A stretch of DNA of 64,000 nucleotides from Oreohelix idahoensis (lineage: Eukaryota > Mollusca > Gastropoda > Stylommatophora > Oreohelicidae), in assembly GCA_024509875.1 (NCBI GenBank), contig JAMPIV010008516.1, forward strand, positions 290,501 through 354,500. The letters run 5' to 3'. Both the position numbers and the translations under genes were made by a program. This document shows, one piece after another, positions 10,139-19,890 of this stretch (its first letter is position 1; each line of letters begins with the position of its first letter). Below the pieces are notes generated by a model. That model made no database searches. It was not told where the DNA came from and saw only the letters and a program-made list of their open reading frames with translations.

Positions 10139-10531
10139 TTAAGTAGGGCAGAAACCAGCGATGACGACCAACCATAGCTGGTTTTCCGTCTGTCGCACAT
10201 GCGATGACATTGGAAAAAGGAATTTTTTTTTCAACAAAAATGTTTCAAGGGTTTCAAAGATTGATAACCCCTTTGTATCTGCTGTCAATAGTTTTGCAAA
10301 TAACATATCCTCTTTGATATTTTCATTCTTTATGTATCTCACATATGCGAGCAGCAAAGCTTCGTTATCACGCACGACGCTTTCATCCAACTGTAGTGAA
10401 AATTCAGTAGTCTGCAAATCAGTCCACAGCTGATTTTCAACTTCGCTTGCCATCTCATCTATTCTTCTTGAAACAGTATCATTGCTCAATGGAATAGAAG
10501 ACATGATGTCACTTGGATTTCTTTCCATCAT
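10139..10531 (-). pseudogene. hAT 1 transposase, middle part
   Basis: A 130-codon frame with the catalytic-core start typical of ZBED/SCAND3-like hAT proteins: DIMSSIPLSNDTVSRRIDEMA, LQLDESV (first catalytic Asp region) and LLAYVRY. The last ~25 residues (after LLKKKFLF) are off-frame compared with the family, where an ASDGAPAM-like motif would follow, so a frameshift lies near 10220. Same gene as 9225-9857 and 10696-10923. Confidence 0.8.
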
Positions 10532-10695
10532 TGTGCTAATTACCTCCCGTACAGCTGGTAAAAATTAAGTTTTCTCCAATGTTGTGAGGTTTACCACATT
10601 TCGCAATCATGTGTGCAATTTTGTAAGATACAATGAGACCTTTATCATTGTGATTATACATTTTCTTAAACATACTAGTGACAGTGTTGAGGCTT

Positions 10696-10923
10696 TCAAA
10701 CTTTTGTTTTCAATCCGGGGAAGTAAGAAATATCTTTGCCAACTCTATCTGAGTGTTTCTTAGTAAAATGCTCGTTAAGACGTGATGGTTTCATTGTTTC
10801 GTTAGAAAACACTTGCTGGCACAGCAAACACATTGGTAACTGTTCATTTATGGCCGAAGGTACAAAACCGAATTTCAAATATTCAAATGAATATTGTCGA
10901 CACTTTCTCTTTACTGCTGACAT
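10696..10923 (-). pseudogene. hAT 1 transposase, N-terminal BED-type zinc finger
   Basis: Starts MSAVKRKCRQYSFEYLKFGF, the usual start of SCAND3/ZBED-like transposases. A C2H2 finger follows: MCLLCQQVF (CxxC), then LNEHFTKKH (HxxxxH). Met at 10923 is the natural start. The frame ends at 10696, and the region linking to 10531 is broken. The finger would bind the transposon ends in an active protein. Confidence 0.85.
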
Positions 10924-11324
10924 ATTGAAAATTTTAGTATAATATCACTGCACATGCATCTACACCTCGTCAAGCCTCAAAACTGAGTGAGTTTAATTCT
11001 CTACACTCGAAACATCCAAAGGTGCATTAAAACTAAGCCACAACTGCCCACAACGTCCCTGTTGGGAGAAGGTATTTACGGTGCACTCGCATCAAAGAGA
11101 GTTGAACACAAGATATGCGAAGGGGAATATCTTTTTGTAATTGTTTCATATTGATCCTTGTAAAAAATGTACACAACGCCCACCTGAATGGAAGTAGCGA
11201 CCCCCAATCGGTGCGACCCATCAGAACGCCCCCAGATATCTTGAAAACGCCCCCCAGGGGGCGATACCGCCCCCGTTGAGAAACACTGGTGTAGTGGGAT
11301 CATAATTTGGGCAGTGAATAATAA

Positions 11325-11402
11325 ATATAAGGTAAAGGTGGTCCCGTAGTGGAGTGAAGTGGAAGAGACTTCACTATACTGGGTCCAGCATCGAGAGGTC
11401 AG
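11325..11402 (-). mobile_element. SINE-1 3' fragment
   Basis: On the minus strand it reads CTGGTCACCTGACCTCTCGA, then TGAAGTCTC and TTCACTCCACTACGG, matching the 3' body of the SINE-1 copy at 37445-37710. The tRNA head is missing. It lies about 35 bp past the right end of hAT 1. Confidence 0.75.
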
Positions 11403-11764
11403 GTGACCAGTTATTTCATTTTAGAAATTAATATTATTTTGTATTATATTGTATATTAGCTTTAAGTAAACTGAACTAATTTTTTAAGTGAAACTTAATG
11501 AAAAAAAAAATGAAGATCACTGAAAATCAGATGTGAAAATTATCAACATTAAACGAAAAATGATTGTTTTAAAAAGCTGTCATAAAGATTCGTGTGTGTG
11601 TGTTGTTGTTTTTTTTTTATGTGCTCTTGTATCGTAATTCAAAATAGCTAGTTATTTACAACAACTTAACTGGATTACAATTAAACTTATTATGGACGAA
11701 ACAATAAGCTTCGTTGCTCGCTCAGCTATAAGTGCTCTGGACACACAAGATTTATTTCACAATG

Positions 11765-11965
11765 CACTGGCGCAGTCATTTCACTGCACCATTGTATGGA
11801 CATGAGGTAAAGCATACATATGGGCGTGAGATGGCAGGGACAGCAAACCCGTAACAATTTCGTGCTGAAATCGGATGTGTCGGGCCGAAATGCGCAGATA
11901 TCGCAGGTCAGCTGTAAACAACGACACAACGTAAGCCTACATGCCGCTCAGAAAAGGCCAGCATG
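11765..11965 (+). mobile_element. SINE-3 fragment
   Basis: It matches the body of the GAA-tailed SINE-3 at 47078-47384 read on its own sense strand: GGCAGGGACAGCAAACCCG, then ATCGGATGTGTCGGGCCGAAA, TGCGCAGATATCGCAG, GTAAACAACGACACAACG. The tail has been lost and divergence is moderate. Confidence 0.7.
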
Positions 11966-12364
11966 TAAGAGTGAGATATGGTCGAGCGAACACAAACAAC
12001 AACAACACATTTCACAATGCGAGCAGATGACGTTATAAATTATTTGACTTTTTATATTAAGGTAAAAAATAGTTTTTAATGCTCTTTTGGTAATAGTAGT
12101 AACTAAATAAGCAATACACATATGTTTAACATATTTTTAACTGACGCATACTGATTTTCGTTGGTTAGATCTATATGTCGAAGGAATGTCATCTATCCAG
12201 TTTTACTTTATTAATTTTCTTTATTTATACACTGCCAAGTAGAAAAATAAACGCAATTGTCATGTATTATGGCCTTGGTTTTCCTGGCACATCCATTTCT
12301 CAATACATGCAATACAGCATTAATTATATTTATGTACGGATTTCCGATTTTTTTGTACCTTTAA

Positions 12365-12535
12365 AATGTTACGTCCTTCCTACCCATGTTGAGTGCTTCC
12401 TACCTAGCAGGTAAGGTTCACTGTACAGTGGACGGTACCTAGGTACCACTCACTGTACAGTGTCCGCTACCGTCAGGTAGGAGGCACTGTACAGCGTTTC
12501 ATACCGTACAGTGCTTCCTACCTGCTACACCGGCT
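12365..12535. repeat. hairpin cluster, right
   Basis: At least four hairpin units are built from CAGTG..CTACC / GGTAG..CACTG arms with short GTCA, CTAG or TAGCA loops and joined by TGTACA. The module CAGTGTCCGCTACCGTCAGG is the counterpart of one at ~6424. The cluster ends a few bases before LINE-B coding resumes at 12541. Confidence 0.75.
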
Positions 12536-12540
12536 CAAAG

Positions 12541-12790
12541 GTCAATTCCGAACAAGGCCTGTGTGATGTGGTACTCCTTGAACAACTAAAGTAAAAGTGA
12601 ACATTACTTTCAATTGGCAGAACACAAAGACGGCAAGCTGAAATATTTTGGAATAACAGTCGATCGCGGACAGGATGGGACTTATCGGCTAGAAAAAGAA
12701 TTAGTTGCAGGAAGTATACAAATCACCAAAGATCTGCGGCCTTTTAGATGGCTATTGACCGCTTGGTGACCGGTGACGAGTGACGTAACT
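12541..12790 (+). pseudogene. LINE-B reverse transcriptase fragment, downstream half
   Basis: Starts with codons for VNSEQGLCDVVLLEQLK, the RT segment that normally follows a SKWCEKTA motif. After a frame change it gives LKYFGITVDRGQDG (the thumb-entry motif, family consensus KYLGVTLDR). It is short and degraded, with no domain recognised after about 12790. It is the apparent continuation of the fragment ending at ~6384. Confidence 0.6.
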
Positions 12791-12965
12791 CTTTTACAGT
12801 AATTTCGCATGAAGGCTATAAAACATGAATTTCGCATTTTTTTGCATCCACTTTCATCAATGTGCCACACACGCAGTGGCATACTGCGCTACTGGTTGAA
12901 GGGAATGGTTTTTTTTTTTTTTAAGTTATTGTTGTTCATGTTTTTTTTTCTTTTTGTTCACTGTG

Positions 12966-13090
12966 GCTGCTGAACTTGTCGCTATTTCGCAGTCAATGCC
13001 AAGTTTGAGAATTCTTGGCATTAGTCACATTGAAGATCTAGGCTTTTCTTGCGGTTTCTCTGCCATTCGGACACTTGAGTTCAAATCATG
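12966..13090. repeat. dispersed repeat R3, copy 1
   Basis: A ~125-bp block that recurs at 42083-42212. Shared segments in order are GCTGCTGA, TCGC-ATTT, GCCAA-ACCAAGTT/GCCAAGTTTGA, CTTGG(C/T)ATTA, AGATCTAG, GGCTTTTC, TTCTGCCATTC and GAGTT-AA-TCAT. Possible conserved SINE core or LINE 3' domain, class not known. A LINE-A 3' end follows directly. Confidence 0.65.
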
Positions 13091-13092
13091 AA

Positions 13093-13172
13093 AGACAGCC
13101 GATAGGATAATATGGAGTTCTCTCTGGCAAACCTCTGTACCCTAGGGTAGATGAGGAACGACTAAGCAAGTA
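13093..13172 (+). mobile_element. LINE-A 3' end, short
   Basis: GACAGCCGATAGGATAATAT, CTCTCTGGCAAACCTCTGTA and GGAACGACTAAGCAAGTAAG are the last 80 bp of LINE-A with its tail. No coding remains. Confidence 0.8.
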
Positions 13173-14320
13173 AGTCTATTCCATTTCATCTTCACTGGAT
13201 CTTTGTAGTTTTAACTTATGACTTACGGCCAATGGTCAATGCACCAGGGGAAAAAACCGAAACTATTTGAATGGGGGTTTAATTTAACATTCACGGTGCA
13301 ATGTGCGCACTTACCGTATTTTCCCGAAAGGTGGCGGGATTTTTTTTCATTTCGCTCGTTACGTGGCGTTTCACTGTTAGTAACATGGTGATGTGTACTT
13401 TTATAAACATGGAACAGATTTTTTTTAAGACTCATCCCCGTGCGCAAAGGTTTGGAGTATCATAATTCTGAAGAGGACAAAAAAAAATATGGAGAAGATT
13501 CAACCCGTATCTGGCACATCCATACATCTGGAAACGGTAAAAGTAGCGCCTGGTTATAGCCAAGTCTACGCCTCCGTTACCTGAGAAAAATCACCTTTCT
13601 TACAGGAAAGCTACATGCAGTTCCAGGCTGCTAGCGGATCGAATAAGTGCTATTAACTTTCATTACACAAGTAAAACGAAAACTATGTGTGTTTCTGGCA
13701 CCAGCTGCATGACCCATTTACCTCGGCCCGGGGGAGGAAGAGGGGGGGGGGGGGGGGGGGGGGAGAGAAATGTGTCTAAGGCTATAAAATATGAAGAAGA
13801 AGAAACAAATTGAGTATAGGTAAGACAGATAGGCAAACAAAGATGAAGATGCGATACACTGGATGAGAGACCTAATTAGTAAACAAATCAAAGACATAAG
13901 GTGTTACTTTACTTACTTTTTTTTACTTACTGTAATTACTTGGTTCGGGACTATGGCTGGGAAATAAAAAACGTTATGAAGATAAGTAAAAACACAGACA
14001 AGAAAGACATCGGCGAGGACTAGCAAATTGGAAGAATAAATCACTTTTTTTTCTTTTCTTTTTTTAAAGAATAACACGTACAGACACGAAAACAAGCGAT
14101 AAGCACAAAACACTACACCACAGTATGACGTGAGTTAATTTATATGAAACTACATTAGGACCTAGTTACTATAAATGTAAATCGGAGTCAATTTTACTTA
14201 TCAATTTTCCCCAGATAAGATCCTCAAAGTTTTGGCAATCAATATTTCAGTTCTAAAACACAGTATCTGAAATATACGTGATGTCTACATTATATAATGC
14301 TCTTAAAACAAGAGGAGGTA
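13173..14320. other. no recognisable gene; poly(G) tract
   Basis: Nothing was recognised apart from a 22-nt G run at 13742-13763 and T/A-rich runs. Open frames of 66-74 codons here look like chance. Confidence 0.5.
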
Positions 14321-14327
14321 ACACTTC

Positions 14328-14399
14328 CCTTTTAGACGAGAGAATTATGTCCCTTATAGACGAGAGAATTATGTCCCTTATAGACGAGAGAATTATGTC
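14328..14399. repeat. 24-bp tandem repeat, 3 units
   Basis: The unit CCCTTATAGACGAGAGAATT plus ATGT is repeated three times; the first unit has CCCTTTTAGACG. Very similar units suggest recent slippage. Confidence 0.9.
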
Positions 14400-14454
14400 A
14401 TCAGTTTAAACAAAAGAATTGTCCCCGCAAGCATACAAAATCGCCCATGCGTTA

Positions 14455-14595
14455 ACGCTGTCTAAAAGGGAAGCACACTGTACACCGCAAGGTATGTCGT
14501 AAGAGGCGCCTAACAAGGTTGGTCATAGGACAGGCAACCCCATCCTATAAAAACTTAAGAGCTAAAGAAAACAACACCAATAACAACATTGTTAC
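14455..14595 (+). mobile_element. possible LINE 5' leader fragment
   Basis: GGTATGTCGTAAGAGGCGCC, then GGACAGGCAACCCCATCCTA and TAAAAACTTAAGAGCTAAAG resemble 5' leader sequence found upstream of endonuclease ORFs in some RTE-like LINEs. This is recognition from memory without a partner copy in the window. Confidence 0.3.
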
Positions 14596-14795
14596 AAGGC
14601 AGCCCTTTTACGTCTATTCATCATAATAATAGATAAGAATCTTTTAACTTAATTATAAATAACACTAGTATCTCATCTCGCTTTATGAAAATGATAATTA
14701 CATTTTGATAAAGGACATATTGCCAAGCAAACGTCAAAGCCTCAGTACACGCATACATGATAAAGCACCATAATATTTAGAAATGCACGTGTGTG

Positions 14796-14907
<112 letters not shown>

Positions 14908-15014
14908 CAATGAAAGTGAAATGTGGCAGAAAAATCTGGAAGCCCACAGAAACCCAGAGAAGAATCGCTGAAGAGGAAGTCAAACCAACAGGAACTCAAT
15001 GCCGTAGCTACAAG

Positions 15015-15837
15015 AAGACGGCCCAAATAGATAGCGGTAACAAGGAACAGTTTATCACCTGCTATATCCTCAACTACTGTATAGATAGCGGTAACGAGCA
15101 ACAGTTTATCACAGCTATATCCTCAACTACTGTATAGATAGCGGTAACGAGCAACAGTTTATCACAGCTATATCCTCAACTACTGTATAGAAAGCGGTAA
15201 CGAGCAACAGTTTATCACAGCTATATCCTCAACTACTGTATAGATAGCGGTAACGAGCAACAGTTTATCACAGCTATATCCTCAACTACTGTAAAGATAG
15301 CGGTAACGAGCAACAGTTTATCACAGCTATATCCTCAACTACTGTATAGAAAGCGGTAACGAGCAACAGTTTATCACAGCTATATCCTCAACTACTGTAT
15401 AGATAGCGGTAACGAGCAACAGTTTATCACAGCTATATCCTCAACTACTGTATAGATAGCGGTAACGAGCAACAGTTTATCACAGCTATATCCTTAACGA
15501 GCAACAGTTTATCACAGCTATATCCTCAACTACTGTATAGATAGCGGTAACGAGCAACAGTTTATCACAGCTATATCCTCAACTACTGTATAGATAGCGG
15601 TAACGAGCAACAGTTTATCAGCTATATCCTCAACTACTGTATAGATAGCGATAACGAGCAACAGTTTATCACAGCTATATCCTCAACTACTGTATAGATA
15701 GCGGTAACGAGCAACAGTTTATCACAGCTATCTCCTCAACTACTGTATAGATAGCGGTAACGAGCAACAGTTTATCACAGCTATATCCTTAACGAGCAAC
15801 AGTTTATCACAGCTATATCCTCAACTACTGTATAGCT
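15015..15837. repeat. 53-bp minisatellite, about 15 units
   Basis: The unit is GAGCAACAGTTTATCACAGC plus TATATCCTCAACTACTGTAT plus AGATAGCGGTAAC (53 bp). Variants include AGAAAGCGG in some units, one unit lacking two bases in TTATCACAGC (~15617), and two short units where TATATCCT joins directly to TAACGAGC (~15492 and ~15788). The last unit runs straight into LINE-C coding sequence (CAACTACTGTATAGCTCTGA), so the array seems to have grown at the edge of that LINE. Confidence 0.95.
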
Positions 15838-16700
15838 CTGAAACATGGAGAACAACAACAAAACGATAACCAAGAAGTTGAAGACTTTCATAAGTGGGTA
15901 TGTGCGTAGAATCATCATCATCATGTGACGTATTCTCTCCAGAACGTTGTCTCCATTACGGCTGCTCTGAACGCATCACGATTTTGGGCAAGTCGACCTG
16001 CATCTTGCAAAGACATGTTTAGAGACTATGTGATGTCCTGAGTCACTGTCGTCTAGGTCGACCCCTTCCCGCTTTTCCAGGGGCCATGCCTTCCATTACC
16101 AATTTTTCCAGACTATTATGTCTTTTTATTTGACCGAAGAATTTCAGCTTCCTTATGGCGATGGTATTTAGCAGCCAATTATACTCTACATTTAGTGAGT
16201 GCAGTACTTCTCTGTTGGTCTTTTTTTCTGTCCAGGGTATTCTCAACATCCTTCTGTAGCATTTCATTTCGAATGAAGTAATATTTTTTGCAACTGTTTC
16301 ATTGAGTGTCCATGTCTCGCAGCCGTATGTTGCTACTGGGAATATACATGCTCTGATCAGTTGTAACTTGGTTCCTTTGCTTGTGCCTTGCCATAGGTGC
16401 GTAGAATAGAGGGTCGAGATAGTATGACAAGGTCACCAATGTGGAACTGATGACAGGAATCAAACAGAAGGACGAGATAGTATGACAAGATCACCAATGT
16501 GGAACTGATGACAGGAATCAAGACAGGTGTGCTAGTGGAACAAGAGGTGGCGCTGAATATCAGACACCTTGAGGACACCTGCTGAAGGCATTACAAGGCA
16601 GTCCTTATTCTGGAATCTCCCAGCGTAAGAGAGATAAAAGACGATAGAAAAACACATGGAGAAGAAAACGGGAGACAGGCATTAAAGAGATGAAGGGGAC
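15820..16700 (+). pseudogene. LINE-C (RTE-like) C-terminal fragment, interrupted by LINE-D
   Basis: From 15825 the frame gives LLYSSETWRTT followed by a TKKLKTFIS-like segment, the conserved region after the RT in RTE-type LINEs (consensus LLYGSETWRTT). It breaks at ~15912, where LINE-D is inserted, and resumes at ~16408. Later there is WNKRWR-ISDTLR (consensus RRWRWIGHTLRK), GITRQSLFWN (consensus ITRQAL-WN) and KNTWRRKRETGIK in shifting frames to ~16700. A 57-bp tandem duplication lies at ~16410-16521. Both ends are worn and no function remains. Confidence 0.75.
15913..16396 (-). mobile_element. LINE-D insertion, C-terminal coding end
   Basis: Flanked by perfect 11-bp direct repeats GTGCGTAGAAT (15902-15912 and 16397-16407). 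The minus strand codes a C-terminal LINE tail: MKCYRRMLRIPWTEKKTN, LHSLNVEYNWLLNTIAIRKL, FFGQIKRHNSLEKLVMEG and GRGRPR. The 3' end finishes in (ATG)n, seen here as ATCATCATCATCATG. It matches the plus-strand copy at 36750-37245 and is truncated at nearly the same 5' point. Confidence 0.88.
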
Positions 16701-16717
16701 ATAGGTCGACCATGAAA

Positions 16718-16905
16718 GGATAACGATGGTGACGACGATGATGGTGACGGTGATGATAACGACGGTGACGATGATGGTGACGATAATGGCGACGATGATG
16801 ATGTCGGTGACGATAGCGATGATGGTGACGATGATAATGGCGACGATGGTGTCGATGATGATGATGATGATGACGGTGACGATGGCGATGATGGTGACAA
16901 CGACG
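16718..16905. repeat. GAT/GGTGAC imperfect trinucleotide repeat
   Basis: A run of ATGGTGACGATGATG-like triplets, about 185 bp and imperfect. It follows the LINE-C fragment and may be a decayed (GAT)n LINE tail. The His-, Ser- and Met-rich frames are artefacts of it. Confidence 0.85.
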
Positions 16906-17600
16906 ATGTTCCAAAGGGAACGGAAAGGGCAGACGATCATATTTATAAGCAAGAGACCAAGACGTATACACAAAAATACTGAACGAACTACCCTTTCAAA
17001 CAAGGCAAATTTATCATCCTTATATTAAATAAGATAAGGATTACACATCACGATATTAAAATATGAATTACATTTTATCAATGGATACTTTGTAAATTAG
17101 ACGTGGATGAAAGCCTCGCTTACGAAAAGGCGCGAGCGCAACAAAGCATCATACTATTTTGAAAGTGGAAGCACTTATAAAACAAAGCCGAACGCTCTGC
17201 CTACCTCTCGAAGAAAACAAATTTGGGAAACCCATTCAAGTAGTTTTTACACAAGAGAGCTTCAGACAATCTCAAAATATGAAAGAACGAACAAGAAAGA
17301 TGCGACGGAGATCGTGCAAGAAAGCTATCAGCATAAACAAGCACGATTAACGACATGCGAAAAGAATAAGCTATCTAAAGAAGACACAAATAAAAAAATA
17401 GGAAGACATTAGACAACAAATCTTTTCAAATAATATAATTTCCAAAACACGGACCAATTCCTTTCGTACCTCTCTCAAGGCCCGAATTGAGTGCGTATAA
17501 CGACCGCAACATCACACAGCGACCAACCGATATACGGACGTGTACATGACCGCCAGTTTCAAACTTAATTTCTATACTCGCTGCTTAGCGACTATCACTT
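16906..17600. other. no recognisable gene
   Basis: A 101-codon plus-strand frame at 17107-17412 is Lys/Thr/Arg-rich without any motif I recognise. No partner copies were noticed, except that TTCCAAAGGGAACGGAAAGG at ~16910 resembles TTCCATGGGGAACGGAAAGG at ~19845. Confidence 0.45.
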
Positions 17601-17602
17601 TG

Positions 17603-17720
17603 GGGATCGTCCACATATGACGTCACGCAGTCTGAGGGGAAAAAACGGGGGGGGGGGGGGGGGGGGTTTCTATTTTGTGAGTTGGGCTCGCTTCTTTCAT
17701 AAATGATGTCGAAACAAAAT
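17603..17720. mobile_element. MITE-like end with poly(G)
   Basis: GGGGATCGTCCACATATGAC, GTCACGCAGTCTGAGGGG and a 20-nt poly(G) (17647-17666), then TTTGTGAG. The inverted counterpart AGATCATATGTGGATGAACC lies at ~19219-19239. These look like the two ends of one element of about 1.6 kb or of two copies in opposite orientation. Confidence 0.5.
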
Positions 17721-18680
17721 AGATTTTATAACCTCCATCCCCATATTCTACTGTAATCCGCAATAGTTACAACTCCCTCGTGGACAACTTATCTTAATAT
17801 TATAATCTCAGATTAAATATCGGATTATTGGTATAACCTTTAACTGTTCAAAATTGTTTTTTTTTTTTTTTAATTATACATTTCTTTTTAACACGATGTT
17901 GATCTGGAAACAAGTGGGTTTATCTAATACCACAATTCCCGCCGTAAGGTACTTCGGTCGGTCGGTCTGTCACACTTTGCACACCGTCATTTGCGCACTT
18001 ATTCTATTTACGAGAGAGTGCATTAACTTTCGAGCACAGCTAAGGGTGGTGCAACTGTGATTGAAAGTTAGACAATAACATTGTATTGTTTCCCCTTATA
18101 TGTTCTCTCGCGAAAATAGCAAAGTGTGACAGTGTGCATTAAATCAACAGACAATCAAGATACTCTATGTCCAGCTTCATTCGGGAAACGGATTTAACTC
18201 TTGCAGACTTATTATTATGGATCAAAATGATAAGATGGCTAAAAGGAAGAGACGATCGCGTCATTCACAGCGAGCAAGCGAGACTATAGAAGAAGCAGCA
18301 ATGTAATACGTGTAACAGAAACAACACACTATAATTAAAAACCTGCCAATTTTGGCGGGTTGTTGCTAGTAAATCAATAATTTATAATAGTTGGTTCAAT
18401 GGAGAAGCATCTTTCTTTGCAGTGGAATAATGATAACGAACATAAATTATTCACTGATAACTTCAGGTTTTAACACTTGAGCTTTTGTGGATTTTCTCTC
18501 AAGTTTAACATTTTTTAAATGACACTTTATCATAAGTAAGAACTGAAGTTATTGATGTGTTTACTTTACATTTAATTATTTGTGTTATTGTCTGAAACCC
18601 ACAGACAATAAATAAAGCCAAAATCATCGACATTTTAAAAAACTAAATTAGCAACATTGTTGACCAGCCAAGCAGTTATT
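17721..18680. other. no recognisable gene
   Basis: AT-rich sequence with a long T run at ~17857-17870. Frames up to 68 codons have no known motif. Confidence 0.5.
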
Positions 18681-18697
18681 GTTAAAACCTGATTAAG

Positions 18698-18964
18698 GTA
18701 AAGGATCCCGTTACACGCCCATTGATGCATATTGGGAATATGGTGTTAGGCCCATATTTTCTTGACCGTCGGCACACTAGGGGTGATGTGGTCAGCATCA
18801 CGCCGGCCGCCTTAACCTTCCCAGAGTTGCTCTGGTACCCATTTGGGGCTGGGTCGACCCAGGAGCCGTTTGTGGCCTTAAAAAATCCCACCTCATCTGG
18901 GGATCGAACCATAGACCACTGCGCTAGGAAGCCAGTGCACTAACCACTATGCTACCGCGGCTCC
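18698..18964 (-). mobile_element. SINE-2, full length with TSD
   Basis: A 267-bp insert flanked by perfect 15-bp repeats TAAAACCTGATTAAG (18683-18697 and 18965-18979). On the minus strand it starts GGAGCCGCGG, followed by the A box TAGCATAGTGG and, ~40 bp later, the B box GGTTCGATCCC, so it is tRNA-derived. The body contains GACCACATCACCCCTAG and ends ATGGGCGTGTAACGGGATCC. A 3' half of the same family is at 39697-39835. Confidence 0.93.
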
Positions 18965-19074
18965 TAAAACCTGATTAAGTAAACACTATTTAACTGACAA
19001 GATTGTTATTTTGTCTGTATTATTAGTTAACTCATTTACATTCGATTACATTCTGTCTTTTCAGTATTATAAAA

Positions 19075-19246
19075 ATATAAAAAAACGGGGGGAAAGGAGG
19101 TGGGGTGTTTAAGAGATTTGTGACGTCACATAAAAAGGGGGAGGGGGGGCTGTGTTTTTGTGAGTAAATGTGACAAAGGAGGGAGGGGGGATTTTTTTTT
19201 ATGGCAAAAATTGCATGAGATCATATGTGGATGAACCCTTATTCAA
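19075..19246. mobile_element. G-rich MITE-like end, right
   Basis: Runs through G-rich blocks around GTGACGTCACATAAAAAGGG and ends ATGGCAAAAATTGCATGAGA, TCATATGTGGATGAACCC. The end is inverted relative to 17606-17630. TGACGTCAC is also seen at 17620 and 36053. Confidence 0.45.
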
Positions 19247-19440
19247 ATCAGTATTCTAAATAAGTGTAAGTAATTGAAAGTGAACCTAGTTCCCACGTTT
19301 CCGCTCAAATGAATTAACTGAAAATCACTCAATATTAACACTATTCACGCTGCTTCACGCTTCATTTCAATTACAAAAGTTGTGTGCGCCGTTCTTCGGC
19401 TCTTTTTAGTGTCAATTTATATTGCCGTTTTTACAGTAAG

Positions 19441-19637
19441 GGGCCCTTCACAAATAACGTAACGCAAAGAAAAAAAAAGGGGGGGGGGAGGTGCCGAGAT
19501 ATTACGCTTTGGTGTGGGAGAGTGGGGGGGTGAAATGTGGTTTTTTTTTTTGTTACGCACACGGGACCGGGGGGGGGGGGGGGGGGGGTGAGACTGAAAA
19601 TGTCAAAAACTTGCGTTACGTATTGTGTGAACACCTA
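19441..19637. mobile_element. MITE-like element with poly(G) interior
   Basis: The left end CCCTTCACAAATAACGTAAC, GCAA and the right end TTGCGTTACGTATTGTGTGA, ACACC are imperfect inverted repeats about 25 bp long. The interior is very G-rich, with poly(G) at 19479-19488 and 19569-19588. No target duplication could be fixed. Confidence 0.6.
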
Positions 19638-19890
19638 AGAAGGTGAGGTCACCATTCCTTCGCTCTTTTTAGTTTCAATTTGTATGCCGTTTTTACAGTA
19701 GAAAAGTGTGATCATCAAAACTTCCGTAAAGTGTGGGTCTCATACATTTGTAAACCTGATATACATATAAGCTGTGTCTTCAAGCATTAACAAAAGACAG
19801 CCCAGAATAGAAATCGATGGAGAGCAACTGTTTCAGCCCTATGTTCCATGGGGAACGGAAAGGAAATGATGATTCAAGCATTAACATATA

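Larger units (their letters stand above)
8438..11288 (-). mobile_element. hAT transposon 1 (ZBED/SCAND3-like), complete by ends
   Basis: Begins CAGTGTTTCTCAACCC and ends with its inverted counterpart GTTGAGAAACACTG. It is flanked on both sides by the identical 8-bp duplication GTGTAGTG (8430-8437 and 11289-11296). An 8-bp TSD with CAGTG-type ends is diagnostic of hAT elements. Inside are three minus-strand coding blocks of one transposase gene, and the retroposon insertion at 8665-8880. Subterminal regions are rich in GCCCCC/GGGGGC blocks. It lies immediately downstream of the LINE-A copy 3 tail. Confidence 0.93.

Noticed and set aside
15015..15837. CRISPR-like array
   Set aside because: The 53-bp units are contiguous without unique spacers, so it is a minisatellite, and the context is eukaryotic.
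16591..17028. His-, Ser-, Ile- and Met-rich frames on both strands
   Set aside because: All derive from the GAT/GGTGAC trinucleotide repeat.
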